A DNA stretch of 64,000 nt from CAYSGX01 sp964518215 (GCA_964518215.1 CAZFFP010000008.1:4510-68509); one strand, 5' to 3'; positions 1 to 8,652 are shown, numbered from the stretch's first letter. Translations and numbers: made by a program. Notes: a model not told the origin generated them from the sequence alone.

Positions 1-194
1 AACCCTATGTCTGTATTTTCTTCGGCATTGTTGAGATTGCGATAAGCATTTGCCCACAACTGAATTTTCTTTTCTTCTTCTGTAGCTAATTCTTTCGAAA
101 GCATATTGTTATACCACACCGACACCAATACAATAGTTAAGCCGGCTACAAGCAGCAGCAGTTTCCAATTATATTTCTGGTCATATAAATTCAC
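1..194 (-). CDS. Sensor histidine kinase, N-terminal part (cut by window edge)
   Basis: The minus strand is open from a GTG at 194, just after an in-frame TAA, to the window edge (64 codons). The peptide starts VNLYDQKYNWKLL, then has one hydrophobic segment (about residues 12-27) ending in VWYNN, then a charged acidic/lysine stretch (ATEEEKKIQLWAN). This is the usual start of Bacteroidota membrane histidine kinases: a short cytoplasmic end, one membrane helix, then a sensor or coiled region. The catalytic domains lie outside the window, so the kinase call rests on N-terminal resemblance only. It diverges from the helicase gene at 333. Confidence 0.55.
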   Translation of the reverse strand, partial: MNLYDQKYNWKLLLLVAGLTIVLVSVWYNNMLSKELATEEEKKIQLWANAYRNLNNAEENTDIG

Positions 195-320
195 TGGTTA
201 AAGATATGATTTGTGATGGAAGATTCTCAGAGGAAATATTTCATATTCGCAAAATACAATAACCCACACCCCGCTGATAAATTTTCCGGTGTTGCGGTTT
301 CGCCTCCAAATGTTTTCTCT

Positions 321-328
321 TAGCTTTG
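321..328 (+). promoter_or_regulatory. Bacteroidetes -7 box TAGCTTTG for the helicase
   Basis: This is an exact TAnnTTTG match only 4 nt before the ATG at 333, so the expected transcription start falls on or next to the start codon. Confidence 0.6.
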
Positions 329-332
329 AAAC

Positions 333-2615
333 ATGTCTTATCTCAATGAACTGAACGATGTGCAGAGGGCTGCCGCGCAGGTTAAAAATGGTCCGTTAAT
401 GGTCATAGCCGGTCCGGGCTCGGGCAAAACCCGTGTGCTTACTTACCGTATAGCCTACCTCATGGAAAGCGGTGTGGACCCTTTCAATATACTATCGCTC
501 ACCTTCACCAACAAAGCCGCCCGCGAAATGCGCGAGCGAATCGAAAAAGTGGTGGGCAGTGATGCCCGCAACTTGTGGATGGGCACGTTTCACTCCATTT
601 TCGCACGCATACTGCGCTACGAAGCCGATAAATTGGGGTACCCTTCTAACTTCACTATTTATGATGCCGAAGATGCCAAAAGCGTAGTGAGAAATATTAT
701 TAAAGAAATGGGGTTAAACGATAAAATTTACAAACCCTCCACAATTTATTTCCGCATTTCAGGTGCGAAAAATTCGCTCATCACACCCAAAGCGTATTTA
801 CAGGATGCCGTAATGATGAGCGATGACCACTCATCGGGCAGACCGCGTTTCGGAGAAATATATGCCATGTATTGTAAGCGTTGTTTCATGTCGGGCGCTA
901 TGGATTTTGACGATTTGCTCATGAAAACGTTCGAACTCATCATTCGCTTTCCCGATGTGCTGCACAAGTATCAAAGCAAGTTTCGGCACATTTTGGTAGA
1001 TGAGTATCAGGATACCAACTACGCGCAGTATATGATTGTTAAAAAGCTGGCGGATATGTTTGAAAATGTTTGCGTAGTGGGCGATGATGCGCAAAGCATT
1101 TATTCATTTCGCGGAGCCGACATTAACAATATTCTGAATTTTCAGAAAGACTATCCCGATGCGCAAATGTTCAAACTCGAACAGAATTACCGTTCCACGC
1201 AACACATAGTAAAAGCTGCCAATCAGGTCATTACCAAAAACAAACAACAGCTTCCGAAGGAAATATGGACCGAAAATGGCGAAGGAGAAAAAATAAAAGT
1301 AGTGAAAACCCTCAGCGACAACGATGAAGGCAAGTGGGTGGCAGATGCCATTTTCGAAACCAAAATGCGACATCATGATCACCACAGCGATTTCGCCATT
1401 TTGTATCGCACCAATGCGCAGTCGCGCTCGTTTGAAGAAGGCTTACGCAGGGCATCTATTCCCTACAAAGTATACGGAGGCATTTCGTTTTATCAGCGCA
1501 AAGAAATCAAAGATTTATTGGCGTATCTCAAGCTTACCGTGAATCATAAAGATGAAGAAGTATTGAGGCGCATCATCAATTATCCGGTGCGGGGTATCGG
1601 CAAATCTTCTATAGAAAAAGCAACGGTGATTGCGAATGAAAAAGGTATTTCACTGTGGAATGTGTTGGAAAATATTCATCAGTATGATTTCACCGGACGC
1701 ACGGTAACACCTGTGAAGGAATTCGTCATCATGATTAAAAGTTTTGCAGCACTGCTCGATAAAAAAAATGCTTACGATTTGGCATTACATATAGCCAAAT
1801 CGGGCGGACTGCTTAGCGACCTTTATAATGATAAATCGGTGGAAGGGGTGAATCGCTACGAAAACATTCAGGAGTTGCTCAATGGTATTAAAGAATTTTC
1901 AGAAGAAGATGAAGTGCAGGAGGGCGCAACCGAACTGACTAATGATAAATCCTTAGGCGCATATCTTCAAAATATTATGCTGCTCACCGATGCCGACAGC
2001 AATTCGGCAGAAAATGCCGACCACGTGAAACTCATGACCATACACGCTGCCAAAGGTTTGGAATTTAAAAATGTGTTTGTGGTGGGCATGGAAGAAAATT
2101 TGTTTCCTTCCATGCTTTCGGTGAATTCCCGCGAAGATTTGGAAGAAGAAAGACGCTTATTTTATGTGGCAATTACCCGCGCCAAAGAAAGGCTTTCGCT
2201 CACCTATGCCACTTCGCGCTATCGTTTCGGAAACATGACCTTCAACGAGCCGAGCCGTTTCGTTGAAGAAATTGACTCTGCTTCCATTCAAAATGTAGGG
2301 CATCTTTCCAAAGAAGAAAGAAAACGTGCCGCTTTGCAAGAGTCGGAAGATTTTGTTTTTCCGCAGCCTAAGAAAATATTTTCTAAAGCGCCCACTGCCT
2401 ACGAACCCGATGAAAATTTTATGCCCGATGATGTTTCGCAATTGCAACCCGGAATGGAAATCGAACATCAGAAGTTCGGGTTCGGAAAAGTGCTTAACCT
2501 TGAAGGCGCAGGCGACAGCCGCATAGCTACCATGTTTTTTCCGGGCATTGGCGAAAAACGCATCATGCTGAAATATGCCAAAGTGCGCATCAGTAATAAA
2601 GATGTGATGAGTTGA
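333..2615 (+). CDS. uvrD: UvrD/PcrA-type ATP-dependent 3'-5' DNA helicase
   Basis: A superfamily 1A helicase of 760 aa, the usual size for UvrD/PcrA, acting in nucleotide excision and mismatch repair and in clearing replication blocks. Visible motifs in order: Q-motif region LNDVQRAA, Walker A AGPGSGKT (26-33), Walker B LVDEYQDTN (221-229), motif III DDAQSIYSFRGA (251-262), motif V TIHAAKGLEF (about 568) and motif VI YVAITRAKERL (about 610). The C-terminal 80 residues (GMEIEHQKFGFGKVL) form the small Tudor-like domain typical of PcrA. The ATG at 333 fits the family start. It converges with metF after a 7-bp gap. UvrD, PcrA and Rep cannot be separated by eye. Confidence 0.95.
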   Translation: MSYLNELNDVQRAAAQVKNGPLMVIAGPGSGKTRVLTYRIAYLMESGVDPFNILSLTFTNKAAREMRERIEKVVGSDARNLWMGTFHSIFARILRYEADKLGYPSNFTIYDAEDAKSVVRNIIKEMGLNDKIYKPSTIYFRISGAKNSLITPKAYLQDAVMMSDDHSSGRPRFGEIYAMYCKRCFMSGAMDFDDLLMKTFELIIRFPDVLHKYQSKFRHILVDEYQDTNYAQYMIVKKLADMFENVCVVGDDAQSIYSFRGADINNILNFQKDYPDAQMFKLEQNYRSTQHIVKAANQVITKNKQQLPKEIWTENGEGEKIKVVKTLSDNDEGKWVADAIFETKMRHHDHHSDFAILYRTNAQSRSFEEGLRRASIPYKVYGGISFYQRKEIKDLLAYLKLTVNHKDEEVLRRIINYPVRGIGKSSIEKATVIANEKGISLWNVLENIHQYDFTGRTVTPVKEFVIMIKSFAALLDKKNAYDLALHIAKSGGLLSDLYNDKSVEGVNRYENIQELLNGIKEFSEEDEVQEGATELTNDKSLGAYLQNIMLLTDADSNSAENADHVKLMTIHAAKGLEFKNVFVVGMEENLFPSMLSVNSREDLEEERRLFYVAITRAKERLSLTYATSRYRFGNMTFNEPSRFVEEIDSASIQNVGHLSKEERKRAALQESEDFVFPQPKKIFSKAPTAYEPDENFMPDDVSQLQPGMEIEHQKFGFGKVLNLEGAGDSRIATMFFPGIGEKRIMLKYAKVRISNKDVMS

Positions 2616-2622
2616 TGCGTCT

Positions 2623-3576
2623 TCACAACACCCCTCTGGCAATTTCAGTAATTACTTGCACCTGACCCATCGTGTAGTAATGCAGGCACTGATGTCCGTT
2701 TTTGATGAGTTCTTTGCACTGCTGAATACTCCACTCAATGCCCACACGCTCCACTTCGGCATCGGTAGCACAGGCTTCTACCGCTTTGGAAAGTGCTTCT
2801 GGAAAATTGGTATAAAATATTTTGGGCAATGAAGTAAGTTGTTGTTTTTTGGTGAGTGGTTTTAAGCCCGGAATAATCGGAACGGTAATGCCTGTCTCGC
2901 GGCAAGCCTTCACAAAATCGAAAAACACTTTGTTGTCGAAAAACAACTGAGTAACGATGAAGTTTGCGCCATTATCTACTTTCTGTTTCAGGTATTTCAA
3001 ATCGGCAATCATATTGTCGGCTTCAAAATGTTTTTCGGGATAACCCGCCACGCCAATGCAGAAATCGGTTTTATAAGCATTCTGTATATTTTCTTCCAGA
3101 TAAATGCCCTGATTCATGTTACGAATCTGCTTCACCAAATCACCGGCATAGGCATGTCCGCCCGGTTCGGGCGAAAAAAACTTTTCCGATTTCAGCGCAT
3201 CGCCCCGCAGCGCCAACACATTTGTAACGCCTATGTAGTGCAGGTCCACCAAAGCATCTTCGGTTTCTTCCACCGAAAAGCCACCACAGGTAAGATGCGG
3301 CACCGCCTCCACTTTATAGCGGTTCATAATAGATGCACAAATGCTCACCGTGCCGGGACGCTTGCGGGTAATCACTTTGCGATAATATCCGCCCGGCATT
3401 TGCCGATAGGTATATTCCGCTCGATGATAAGTAACATTAATAAAAGGTGGTTTAAACTCCATTAATGGGTCTAAAATGTCATACACCGATTGTATGCTTT
3501 TACCTTTTAGGGGCGGCAAAATTTCAAAAGAGAAAAACGGGTCCTGGCTTTGTTGCAGCAGTTCTGTTACCTTCAA
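2623..3576 (-). CDS. metF: Methylenetetrahydrofolate reductase
   Basis: FAD-dependent reduction of 5,10-methylene-THF to 5-methyl-THF, which supplies methyl groups for methionine. Family signatures are FFSFEILPPLKG near the start, INVTYHRAEY, LTCGGFSVEETEDAL, VLALRGD and IVTQLFFDN. The frame stays open to 3696, but I place the start at the TTG at 3576. It gives 317 aa (the usual MetF length) beginning KVTELLQQSQDP. A promoter box TATCTTTG lies at 3604-3597, 20 nt before this TTG, which would put the longer start outside the transcript. Divergent from asd. Confidence 0.93.
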   Translation of the reverse strand: MKVTELLQQSQDPFFSFEILPPLKGKSIQSVYDILDPLMEFKPPFINVTYHRAEYTYRQMPGGYYRKVITRKRPGTVSICASIMNRYKVEAVPHLTCGGFSVEETEDALVDLHYIGVTNVLALRGDALKSEKFFSPEPGGHAYAGDLVKQIRNMNQGIYLEENIQNAYKTDFCIGVAGYPEKHFEADNMIADLKYLKQKVDNGANFIVTQLFFDNKVFFDFVKACRETGITVPIIPGLKPLTKKQQLTSLPKIFYTNFPEALSKAVEACATDAEVERVGIEWSIQQCKELIKNGHQCLHYYTMGQVQVITEIARGVL

Positions 3577-3596
3577 TGTTTCTGCGTTTTGGTGAG

Positions 3597-3604
3597 CAAA
3601 GATA
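3597..3604 (-). promoter_or_regulatory. -7 box TATCTTTG for metF
   Basis: Exact TAnnTTTG on the minus strand, 20 nt before the TTG at 3576. It decides the start against the upstream extension. Confidence 0.6.
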
Positions 3605-3667
3605 CAATGGCAGGTATAATAATAGCTAATTGTTTGGTTTGCAACATTATCATTTGCCCGAAACCCA

Positions 3668-3675
3668 TAACTTTG
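3668..3675 (+). promoter_or_regulatory. -7 box TAACTTTG for asd
   Basis: Exact TAnnTTTG, 21 nt before the asd ATG, in the 120-bp divergent region shared with metF. Confidence 0.6.
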
Positions 3676-3696
3676 CAGCCTCAAAAATAAACACAC

Positions 3697-4716
3697 ATGA
3701 AAGTAGTTGTAGTAGGCGCCACCGGTTTGGTTGGTTCTGCCATGCTGAAAGTTTTGGAAGAAAGAAATTTCCCTGTTTCCGAATTGATTCCCGTTGCCTC
3801 CGAAAAATCGGTAGGAAAGGAAGTAGTATTCAAAGGAAATAAATACAAAGTGGTGAGCGCGGAAACTGCAATTTCAATGAAACCCGAACTGGCTTTGTTT
3901 TCGGCAGGTGGCAGCACGTCTTTGGCGTTGGCTCCAAAATTTGCCGAAGCGGGCATTACTGTTATTGATAATTCTTCCGCATGGAGAATGGATGCCACGA
4001 AAAAATTGGTGGTGCCCGAAGTGAATGCAAACGTGCTTACTGCCGAAGATAAAATTATTGCCAACCCCAATTGTTCCACTATTCAAATGGTAGTAGCGCT
4101 GAAACCGCTGCATGACAAATACAAAGTGAAAAGAGTGGTGGTTTCTACCTATCAAAGCGTAACCGGCACAGGCGTAAAAGCTGTGCAACAGTTGATGGAC
4201 GAAAGAGCCGGCAAACACGATGGAGAAAAAGCTTATCCTTATACTATTGACATGAATGCCCTGCCGCATATTGATGTGTTTTTGGAAAACGGATACACCA
4301 AGGAAGAAATGAAAATGGTGAACGAAACCAAAAAAATTATGGGCGATGATACCATTCGTGTTACGGCAACTACGGTTCGTATTCCGGTAATGGGCGGACA
4401 CTCCGAATCGGTGAACGTGGAGTTTGAAAGCGATTTCGATTTGGAAGAAGTAAGAAATACGCTTTCAAATGCTCCCGGAATAGTGGTTACTGACGATGTG
4501 AAAAATCTGAAATATCCTATGCCGAAAGATGCTCACAACCGCGATGAAGTGTTTGTAGGAAGATTGCGCAGAGACGAATCACAGCCCAACACACTCAACA
4601 TGTGGGTGGTGTCGGATAACTTGCGCAAAGGCGCGGCTACCAATGCCATTCAAATTGCCGAATATTTACTGGAGAAAGGATTGCTGAAGGCTGAACAAGT
4701 GTTGCAGTCTTGCTGA
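3697..4716 (+). CDS. asd: Aspartate-semialdehyde dehydrogenase
   Basis: NADPH-dependent reduction of aspartyl phosphate to aspartate semialdehyde, the branch point to lysine/diaminopimelate, threonine and methionine. At 339 aa it has the family length. The Rossmann motif GATGLVGSAM starts at residue 7. The catalytic cysteine is C126 in NPNCSTIQM. Later family blocks are VSTYQSVTGTG, RIPVMGGHSESV and MWVVSDNLRKGAATNA. ATG start after its own promoter box. The cytochrome-b5-like gene begins 12 bp after the stop, so the two are probably cotranscribed. Confidence 0.96.
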   Translation: MKVVVVGATGLVGSAMLKVLEERNFPVSELIPVASEKSVGKEVVFKGNKYKVVSAETAISMKPELALFSAGGSTSLALAPKFAEAGITVIDNSSAWRMDATKKLVVPEVNANVLTAEDKIIANPNCSTIQMVVALKPLHDKYKVKRVVVSTYQSVTGTGVKAVQQLMDERAGKHDGEKAYPYTIDMNALPHIDVFLENGYTKEEMKMVNETKKIMGDDTIRVTATTVRIPVMGGHSESVNVEFESDFDLEEVRNTLSNAPGIVVTDDVKNLKYPMPKDAHNRDEVFVGRLRRDESQPNTLNMWVVSDNLRKGAATNAIQIAEYLLEKGLLKAEQVLQSC

Positions 4717-4728
4717 AGAAAAACTTAT

Positions 4729-4968
4729 TTGGAAACCCTCCTCACATTCACCCGCTCACAATTAGCGCTGCGCAACGGCAACGACAAGCCCGAAATATGG
4801 ATAGCCTACAAAGGAACCATTTATGACGTTACGCATAGCAGGCTGTGGCGCAATGGTAAACATTACGAACACTGGGCAGGTCAAGACCTTACCGATGAAC
4901 TCAAAGACGCGCCTCACACCGAAAAAGTTTTTGAGCGAACTAAAATCATCGGAAAATTGGTTGAATAG
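4729..4968 (+). CDS. Small cytochrome b5-like heme-binding domain protein
   Basis: A 79-aa protein with a TTG start, 12 bp after asd. The blocks WIAYKGTIYDVTHSRLWRNG (24-43) and HWAGQDLTDELKDAPH (48-63) match the compact cytochrome b5-like heme/steroid-binding fold found as single-domain proteins in bacteria. The classic HPGG loop is replaced by GKHYEHWAG, so H45 or H48 with H63 are the candidate axial ligands. There is no signal peptide or membrane anchor. The physiological partner is unknown. It sits between asd and panD, and expression from the asd promoter is likely. Confidence 0.75.
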   Translation: METLLTFTRSQLALRNGNDKPEIWIAYKGTIYDVTHSRLWRNGKHYEHWAGQDLTDELKDAPHTEKVFERTKIIGKLVE

Positions 4969-4995
4969 TCGAAAATCATTGATAACATTATTTTG

Positions 4996-5003
4996 TAGCT
5001 TTG
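4996..5003 (+). promoter_or_regulatory. -7 box TAGCTTTG for panD
   Basis: Exact TAnnTTTG, 7 nt before the panD ATG, allowing almost no 5' leader. Confidence 0.6.
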
Positions 5004-5010
5004 CATCAAC

Positions 5011-5355
5011 ATGTTTATACAAGTAGTAAAATCTAAAATTCACCGCGTTCAGGTTACTCAAGCCGACCTCAATTACATAGGCAGCATTACCATTGACGAA
5101 GACCTTATGGATGCTGCCAACCTCATCGTAAACGAGAAAGTTCAGGTAGTGAACATCAATAATGGCGAACGCCTTGAAACTTACGTAATTAAGGGAGAAA
5201 GAGGCAGCGGAGTCATTTGTCTGAATGGTCCTGCCGCACGAAAAGCCGCTGTTGGCGACATCGTTATTGTAATTGCTTACGCCATGATGGATACCGAAGA
5301 AGCTAAAGTTTTTCAGCCCCGATTTATTTTCCCCAAAAACAACCTCTTACAGTAA
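5011..5355 (+). CDS. panD: Aspartate 1-decarboxylase proenzyme
   Basis: Converts L-aspartate to beta-alanine for pantothenate and coenzyme A. It is a pyruvoyl enzyme made by self-cleavage between Gly24 and Ser25, visible here as NYIGSITID, with S25 becoming the pyruvoyl group. The start MFIQVVKSKIHRVQVTQADL is the family N-terminus, so the ATG is firm. Other signatures are INNGERLETYVIKGERGSG and LNGPAARKAAVGD. At 114 aa it is normal length. It heads a unit with the membrane protein at 5365 and rfaE2. Confidence 0.97.
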   Translation: MFIQVVKSKIHRVQVTQADLNYIGSITIDEDLMDAANLIVNEKVQVVNINNGERLETYVIKGERGSGVICLNGPAARKAAVGDIVIVIAYAMMDTEEAKVFQPRFIFPKNNLLQ

Positions 5356-5364
5356 TTTCCAGCA

Positions 5365-6342
5365 GTGAAAAAACACCTTTCAACAGCCGCCAAATTTGTT
5401 TTTTCTCTTGGTTTAGGATTGTTGATTGTGTGGTTCACATTCAGTAAACTCACAGATGATGAGCGCGAAACCATGCGCAGCGCGTTTGCCAACGCCAATT
5501 ACAGTTGGTTGCTTTTGGGCGGCTTTTTCAACTTAGCCAGTAATTATTTCCGCACACAACGTTGGCGCATGTTGCTCAAACCTATGGGGCATAATCCGGG
5601 CTATTGGAACACGTTTTTTTCGGTAATCGTCATGTATTTTGCCAATTTATTGTTTCCGCGTTTGGGCGAAGTAATGCGTTGTGGCTTACTCAATAAATAC
5701 GAAAACATTCCTGTAAACCGTTCCATCGGCACTATGGTAACAGAGCGCATTGTGGATTTGCTCACACTTTTTTCTATTGGCGGCATATTGATTTTAACTC
5801 AGAAAGATGTGTTTTATGAAAGTCTTACTTCTACCAAACAAATCACTGAAAGTTTTGGCAACAACCCTATGTATTCATACATTTTTTATGCAGTGGTTAC
5901 TTTGGTAGGTTTATTCGTGGTTTATAAGGTGGTGTTGGACAGAACATGGATTCATAAAATCATCAACTTTATTAAAGGCATGTTAGAAGGTTTACGCTCT
6001 GTTTTAAAAACAGAAAAACCTTTGTTATTTATGTTTCACTCCATAATCATTTGGGTATTTTATTTCCTTGCAGGATATGTGAGTTTTTTTGCTATTCCTG
6101 AAACTTCAGCCATAAGCTTAGGAGGCGTTTTGGCAGTTTTATTTTTTGGCGGCTTTGCTTATGCGGCAGTGCAGGGTGGCTTGGGTGCCTATCCGGCAGT
6201 AGTGGCAATTTTGCTGCCGCTTTACGGTATTCCCGATGTTGGTTTGGCAATGGGTTGGTTGATGTGGACAGTGCTAACAGGCTTAGTGATAATAAGTGGT
6301 ATTTTGTCGTTGTTGGCACTTTCAATCATCAACAAATCATGA
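5365..6342 (+). CDS. UPF0104 / LPG-synthase-TM-like integral membrane protein
   Basis: A 325-aa polytopic membrane protein with GTG start (VKKHLSTAAKF), 9 bp after panD. It has about eight hydrophobic segments, an N-terminal LGLLIVWFTF helix, and the family region FFSVIVMYFANLLFPRLGE with RCGLLNKYENIPVNRSIGT, resembling the lysylphosphatidylglycerol-synthase transmembrane/YbhN (UPF0104) family. Members act on or move phospholipids or lipid-linked groups, but the substrate here is unknown. There is no C-terminal aminoacyl-transfer domain, so it is not a full MprF. Its stop overlaps the rfaE2 start (ATGA), showing translational coupling and hinting at an envelope role. Confidence 0.8.
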   Translation: MKKHLSTAAKFVFSLGLGLLIVWFTFSKLTDDERETMRSAFANANYSWLLLGGFFNLASNYFRTQRWRMLLKPMGHNPGYWNTFFSVIVMYFANLLFPRLGEVMRCGLLNKYENIPVNRSIGTMVTERIVDLLTLFSIGGILILTQKDVFYESLTSTKQITESFGNNPMYSYIFYAVVTLVGLFVVYKVVLDRTWIHKIINFIKGMLEGLRSVLKTEKPLLFMFHSIIIWVFYFLAGYVSFFAIPETSAISLGGVLAVLFFGGFAYAAVQGGLGAYPAVVAILLPLYGIPDVGLAMGWLMWTVLTGLVIISGILSLLALSIINKS

Positions 6343-6833
6343 GCAGGCTCGCAAACATAAAAGCTAAAATTTTAGCCGAAAAAAGTCTTACTCAAAAGAT
6401 TATTTTCTGGAAAGCCATGAACCAAAAAATGGTTTTTACCAATGGCTGCTTCGACATATTGCACCCCGGGCATATACAAACATTGGCTCAGGCTGCCGAG
6501 TTAGGTGATGTTTTGATAGTCGGATTAAATTCTGACCATTCGGTAAAACAATTGAAAGGTGAACATCGCCCCATCATGAACGAATCTTCAAGAGCGCTTT
6601 TGTTAGCTTCCTTGCAAGTGGTTTCGGCAGTAGTAATTTTTAACGAAACCACTCCGCAGAAACTCATAGAAACCATTACACCCGATGTATTGGTGAAAGG
6701 GGGCGATTATGAGATAAAAGATATTGTTGGAGCCGACTGGGTGCAGCAGCACGGAGGCTTGGTTCAAACCATTCCGCTGATGGAGGGATTTTCTACTACT
6801 AATATTGAGAATATCTTAATTAAGAAGGAGTAG
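6339..6833 (+). CDS. rfaE2: D-glycero-beta-D-manno-heptose 1-phosphate adenylyltransferase
   Basis: Nucleotidyltransferase that activates heptose 1-phosphate with ATP for lipopolysaccharide inner-core synthesis. It matches the stand-alone C-terminal half of HldE. The 164-aa product starts at the ATG at 6339, which overlaps the preceding TGA by 2 nt; the frame runs further upstream but only inside the preceding gene. Motifs are FTNGCFDILHPGHIQTL with the catalytic HPGH at 42-45, GLNSDHSVKQLKG and VKGGDYEIKDIVGAD. No kinase half is present in the window. It is the last gene of the panD unit. Confidence 0.93.
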   Translation: MSRLANIKAKILAEKSLTQKIIFWKAMNQKMVFTNGCFDILHPGHIQTLAQAAELGDVLIVGLNSDHSVKQLKGEHRPIMNESSRALLLASLQVVSAVVIFNETTPQKLIETITPDVLVKGGDYEIKDIVGADWVQQHGGLVQTIPLMEGFSTTNIENILIKKE

Positions 6834-6883
6834 TATTGAAATTTATTTCTTCAAAACACCCGTATTGGAGCTATTGAATTGCT

Positions 6884-7690
6884 TCACTTCGTAATTAATC
6901 CTGCATCAATCAGAAATTCTGAACCGGTAACGAAGCGTGCTTTGTCCGATGCGAGAAACACTACCGCATTCGCCACATCATCGGCTTCTACCCACGGCAC
7001 GGGCAACAGATTGCCTGCCGAGCGCTCGGCAATTTCCAACGGAGTGGCGCCTTCCATAGCAGCCAAGCCATCGTTCATGGGTGTGTTCACTCCCGTAGGA
7101 TGAATAGAAATTGTTCGGATATTGTAAGGTGCCAGTTCAATTGCCCACGCTTTGGTTAATCCGCGAAGCGCCCACTTCGATGCCACGTAATGACTCAAAC
7201 GATTCGCTCCGCGCAATCCTAATACCGATGAGTTGTTGATGATAACTCCGCTTTGCTGTTGTATCATTTGTGGAATAATATACTTGCCTGTCAGCCATGC
7301 ACCTTTCAGGTTAATATCGAGCATGGCATCCCAGGTTTCTTCGCTCAGATCGTGCGAAAGCCCGTAAGCGCAAATGCCTGCGTTGTTGAACAAAATATCA
7401 ATCGTTTTAAATGCATCAACCGTCTGAGCAACTGCTTGTTCAATAGCTTTAGCATCGCGCACATCGCCCGAAAAAATCAAACACTTTGCGCCTGAATTTT
7501 CGACTGCTATTTTCAGGTTTTGCAGTTCTTCTGAAGTGCCGAAAGCATAGTCGGGGTATTCAATTTTTTTCGCCACATCGTAAGCGGCAATATTCACACC
7601 TTCTTTAGCCAAAGCCAAAGCGGTGGCTCTGCCTTGCCCGTGTGCCGCGCCTGTAATAAAAGCGGTTTTTCCTTTTAAATTGTATGACAT
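6884..7690 (-). CDS. SDR-family oxidoreductase of the mycofactocin/carveol-dehydrogenase-like group
   Basis: A short-chain dehydrogenase of 268 aa. The cofactor loop is TGAAHGQGR (13-21), followed by NNAG (102-105), catalytic Ser near 154-155 (NNSSVLG), and Y168/K172 in HYVASKWA. Between the second strand and the DVRD motif it carries an extra segment (YDVAKKIEYPDYAFGTSEEL) of the type seen in carveol-dehydrogenase-like SDRs that are typically mycofactocin-associated in actinobacteria. The real substrate is unknown. It follows the CMD-like gene by 3 bp and is the last gene of a three-gene minus-strand operon. Confidence 0.88.
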   Translation of the reverse strand: MSYNLKGKTAFITGAAHGQGRATALALAKEGVNIAAYDVAKKIEYPDYAFGTSEELQNLKIAVENSGAKCLIFSGDVRDAKAIEQAVAQTVDAFKTIDILFNNAGICAYGLSHDLSEETWDAMLDINLKGAWLTGKYIIPQMIQQQSGVIINNSSVLGLRGANRLSHYVASKWALRGLTKAWAIELAPYNIRTISIHPTGVNTPMNDGLAAMEGATPLEIAERSAGNLLPVPWVEADDVANAVVFLASDKARFVTGSEFLIDAGLITK

Positions 7691-7693
7691 GTT

Positions 7694-8230
7694 TTATGAT
7701 TTTTCCGCAGGAAGAAAGGGCGCTAAATAATCATCAATCTCCACTTCGAGCGTATTGTTAAAAATATTGGTAGCAATCATGATTCCTGCAAAACCAACGA
7801 GCGAAATGATTTCGTTTTCTGAAAATTTCAGACTGATGTTTTCATACAAGGCTTCGTTCACATAACCTTTATAATTGGCAATTTCGCTTCCGAAATCGAG
7901 CAGCAGTTGTTCGGTTTCGCTTAAATTTAATTCATCAGGATTTTCTCCTTTTTCGATAATTATTTTTCTGAAATAAGTAGTGCATAGCGGACAATTACTA
8001 CCGCTCGAAATGGCGAAGGCAAAAAGATAAGCCGCTCTTTCACCGGTTATTTTTTTTACTTCTTCATACAACGGATACCATTCCATATAGGCTTTGAAAA
8101 CAGGCAACGCCTTACTCATGGTGGCTTTCATATTGGTGATGCGCGAGCCGTGTGTTTCGATATGCCAATGGTGCGCTGCTTTAATTTCGTTATTGATGGC
8201 ATCGGGTGCAATGGGTTGAATGCGGGGCAT
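7694..8230 (-). CDS. Carboxymuconolactone decarboxylase / AhpD-like protein
   Basis: A 178-aa all-helical protein. The SNCPLCTTYFRK segment has C80 and C83 in the CxxC arrangement of the AhpD/CMD alkylhydroperoxidase fold, and the rest (LNLSETEQLLLDFGSEIA, NEIISLVGFAGIMIATNIFN) fits that fold. Members are peroxidase-like reductases or decarboxylases; the exact reaction cannot be read. It lies 44 bp after the DoxX-like gene and 3 bp before the SDR gene. A redox role in the same unit is an inference. Confidence 0.75.
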   Translation of the reverse strand: MPRIQPIAPDAINNEIKAAHHWHIETHGSRITNMKATMSKALPVFKAYMEWYPLYEEVKKITGERAAYLFAFAISSGSNCPLCTTYFRKIIIEKGENPDELNLSETEQLLLDFGSEIANYKGYVNEALYENISLKFSENEIISLVGFAGIMIATNIFNNTLEVEIDDYLAPFLPAEKS

Positions 8231-8274
8231 AATATTTTTTCGATAAAGATATAATTCACTGTGCGAACGGAATT

Positions 8275-8652
8275 TTATTTTCTTTTCAAACTATTCCATA
8301 ACAGGTAAATCAAACTCACCGTCATAAGAAAATCGGTGCGCGCTTCGTGAGCCGTGGTCCAGAAGCCTTTGACTGAAAAAGAAGGAACTTTAGTATAGAA
8401 CCAAGCACCTGCCATGATGCCTAAAAGCGGCAGCACCACAAATTTTATTTTCCACCGAAACAAAAGTAAAGCTCCAAACAATACTTCCGTAGCAGCAATA
8501 ACATAACCCATGATGTGCGGATAAAAAACGCCCAAGCGTTCAAACCTTCCGGCTCCGTTTATTTCAGGAAATAAAAACTTTTGTATGCCTTCGGAAAAAA
8601 ATACCAAACCGACCATGGCGCTGATAAGAAATGTAGGGTTGAATTTTTTCAT
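8275..8652 (-). CDS. DoxX-like small integral membrane protein
   Basis: A 125-aa protein with four hydrophobic segments. The N-terminal LISAMVGLVFFSEGIQKFLFP matches the DoxX/DoxD-like layout, in which the helix is followed by a short EGIQKF-type motif. A second helix pair (YVIAATEVLFGALLLF and FVVLPLLGIMAGAWFY) and a C-terminal helix follow. The function of single DoxX-like proteins is generally unclear (membrane redox or quinol-linked roles are proposed). It is the first gene of the DoxX-CMD-SDR unit, divergent from the MpaB-like gene at 8733. Confidence 0.75.
   Translation of the reverse strand: MKKFNPTFLISAMVGLVFFSEGIQKFLFPEINGAGRFERLGVFYPHIMGYVIAATEVLFGALLLFRWKIKFVVLPLLGIMAGAWFYTKVPSFSVKGFWTTAHEARTDFLMTVSLIYLLWNSLKRK

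Noticed and set aside
3028..3465. Plus-strand 145-codon frame opposite metF
   Set aside because: Antisense to a well-supported enzyme, with composition rich in His, Ile and Arg typical of shadow frames.
3577..3696. N-terminal 40-residue extension of MetF
   Set aside because: It has no family match and spans the promoter boxes of both metF and asd.
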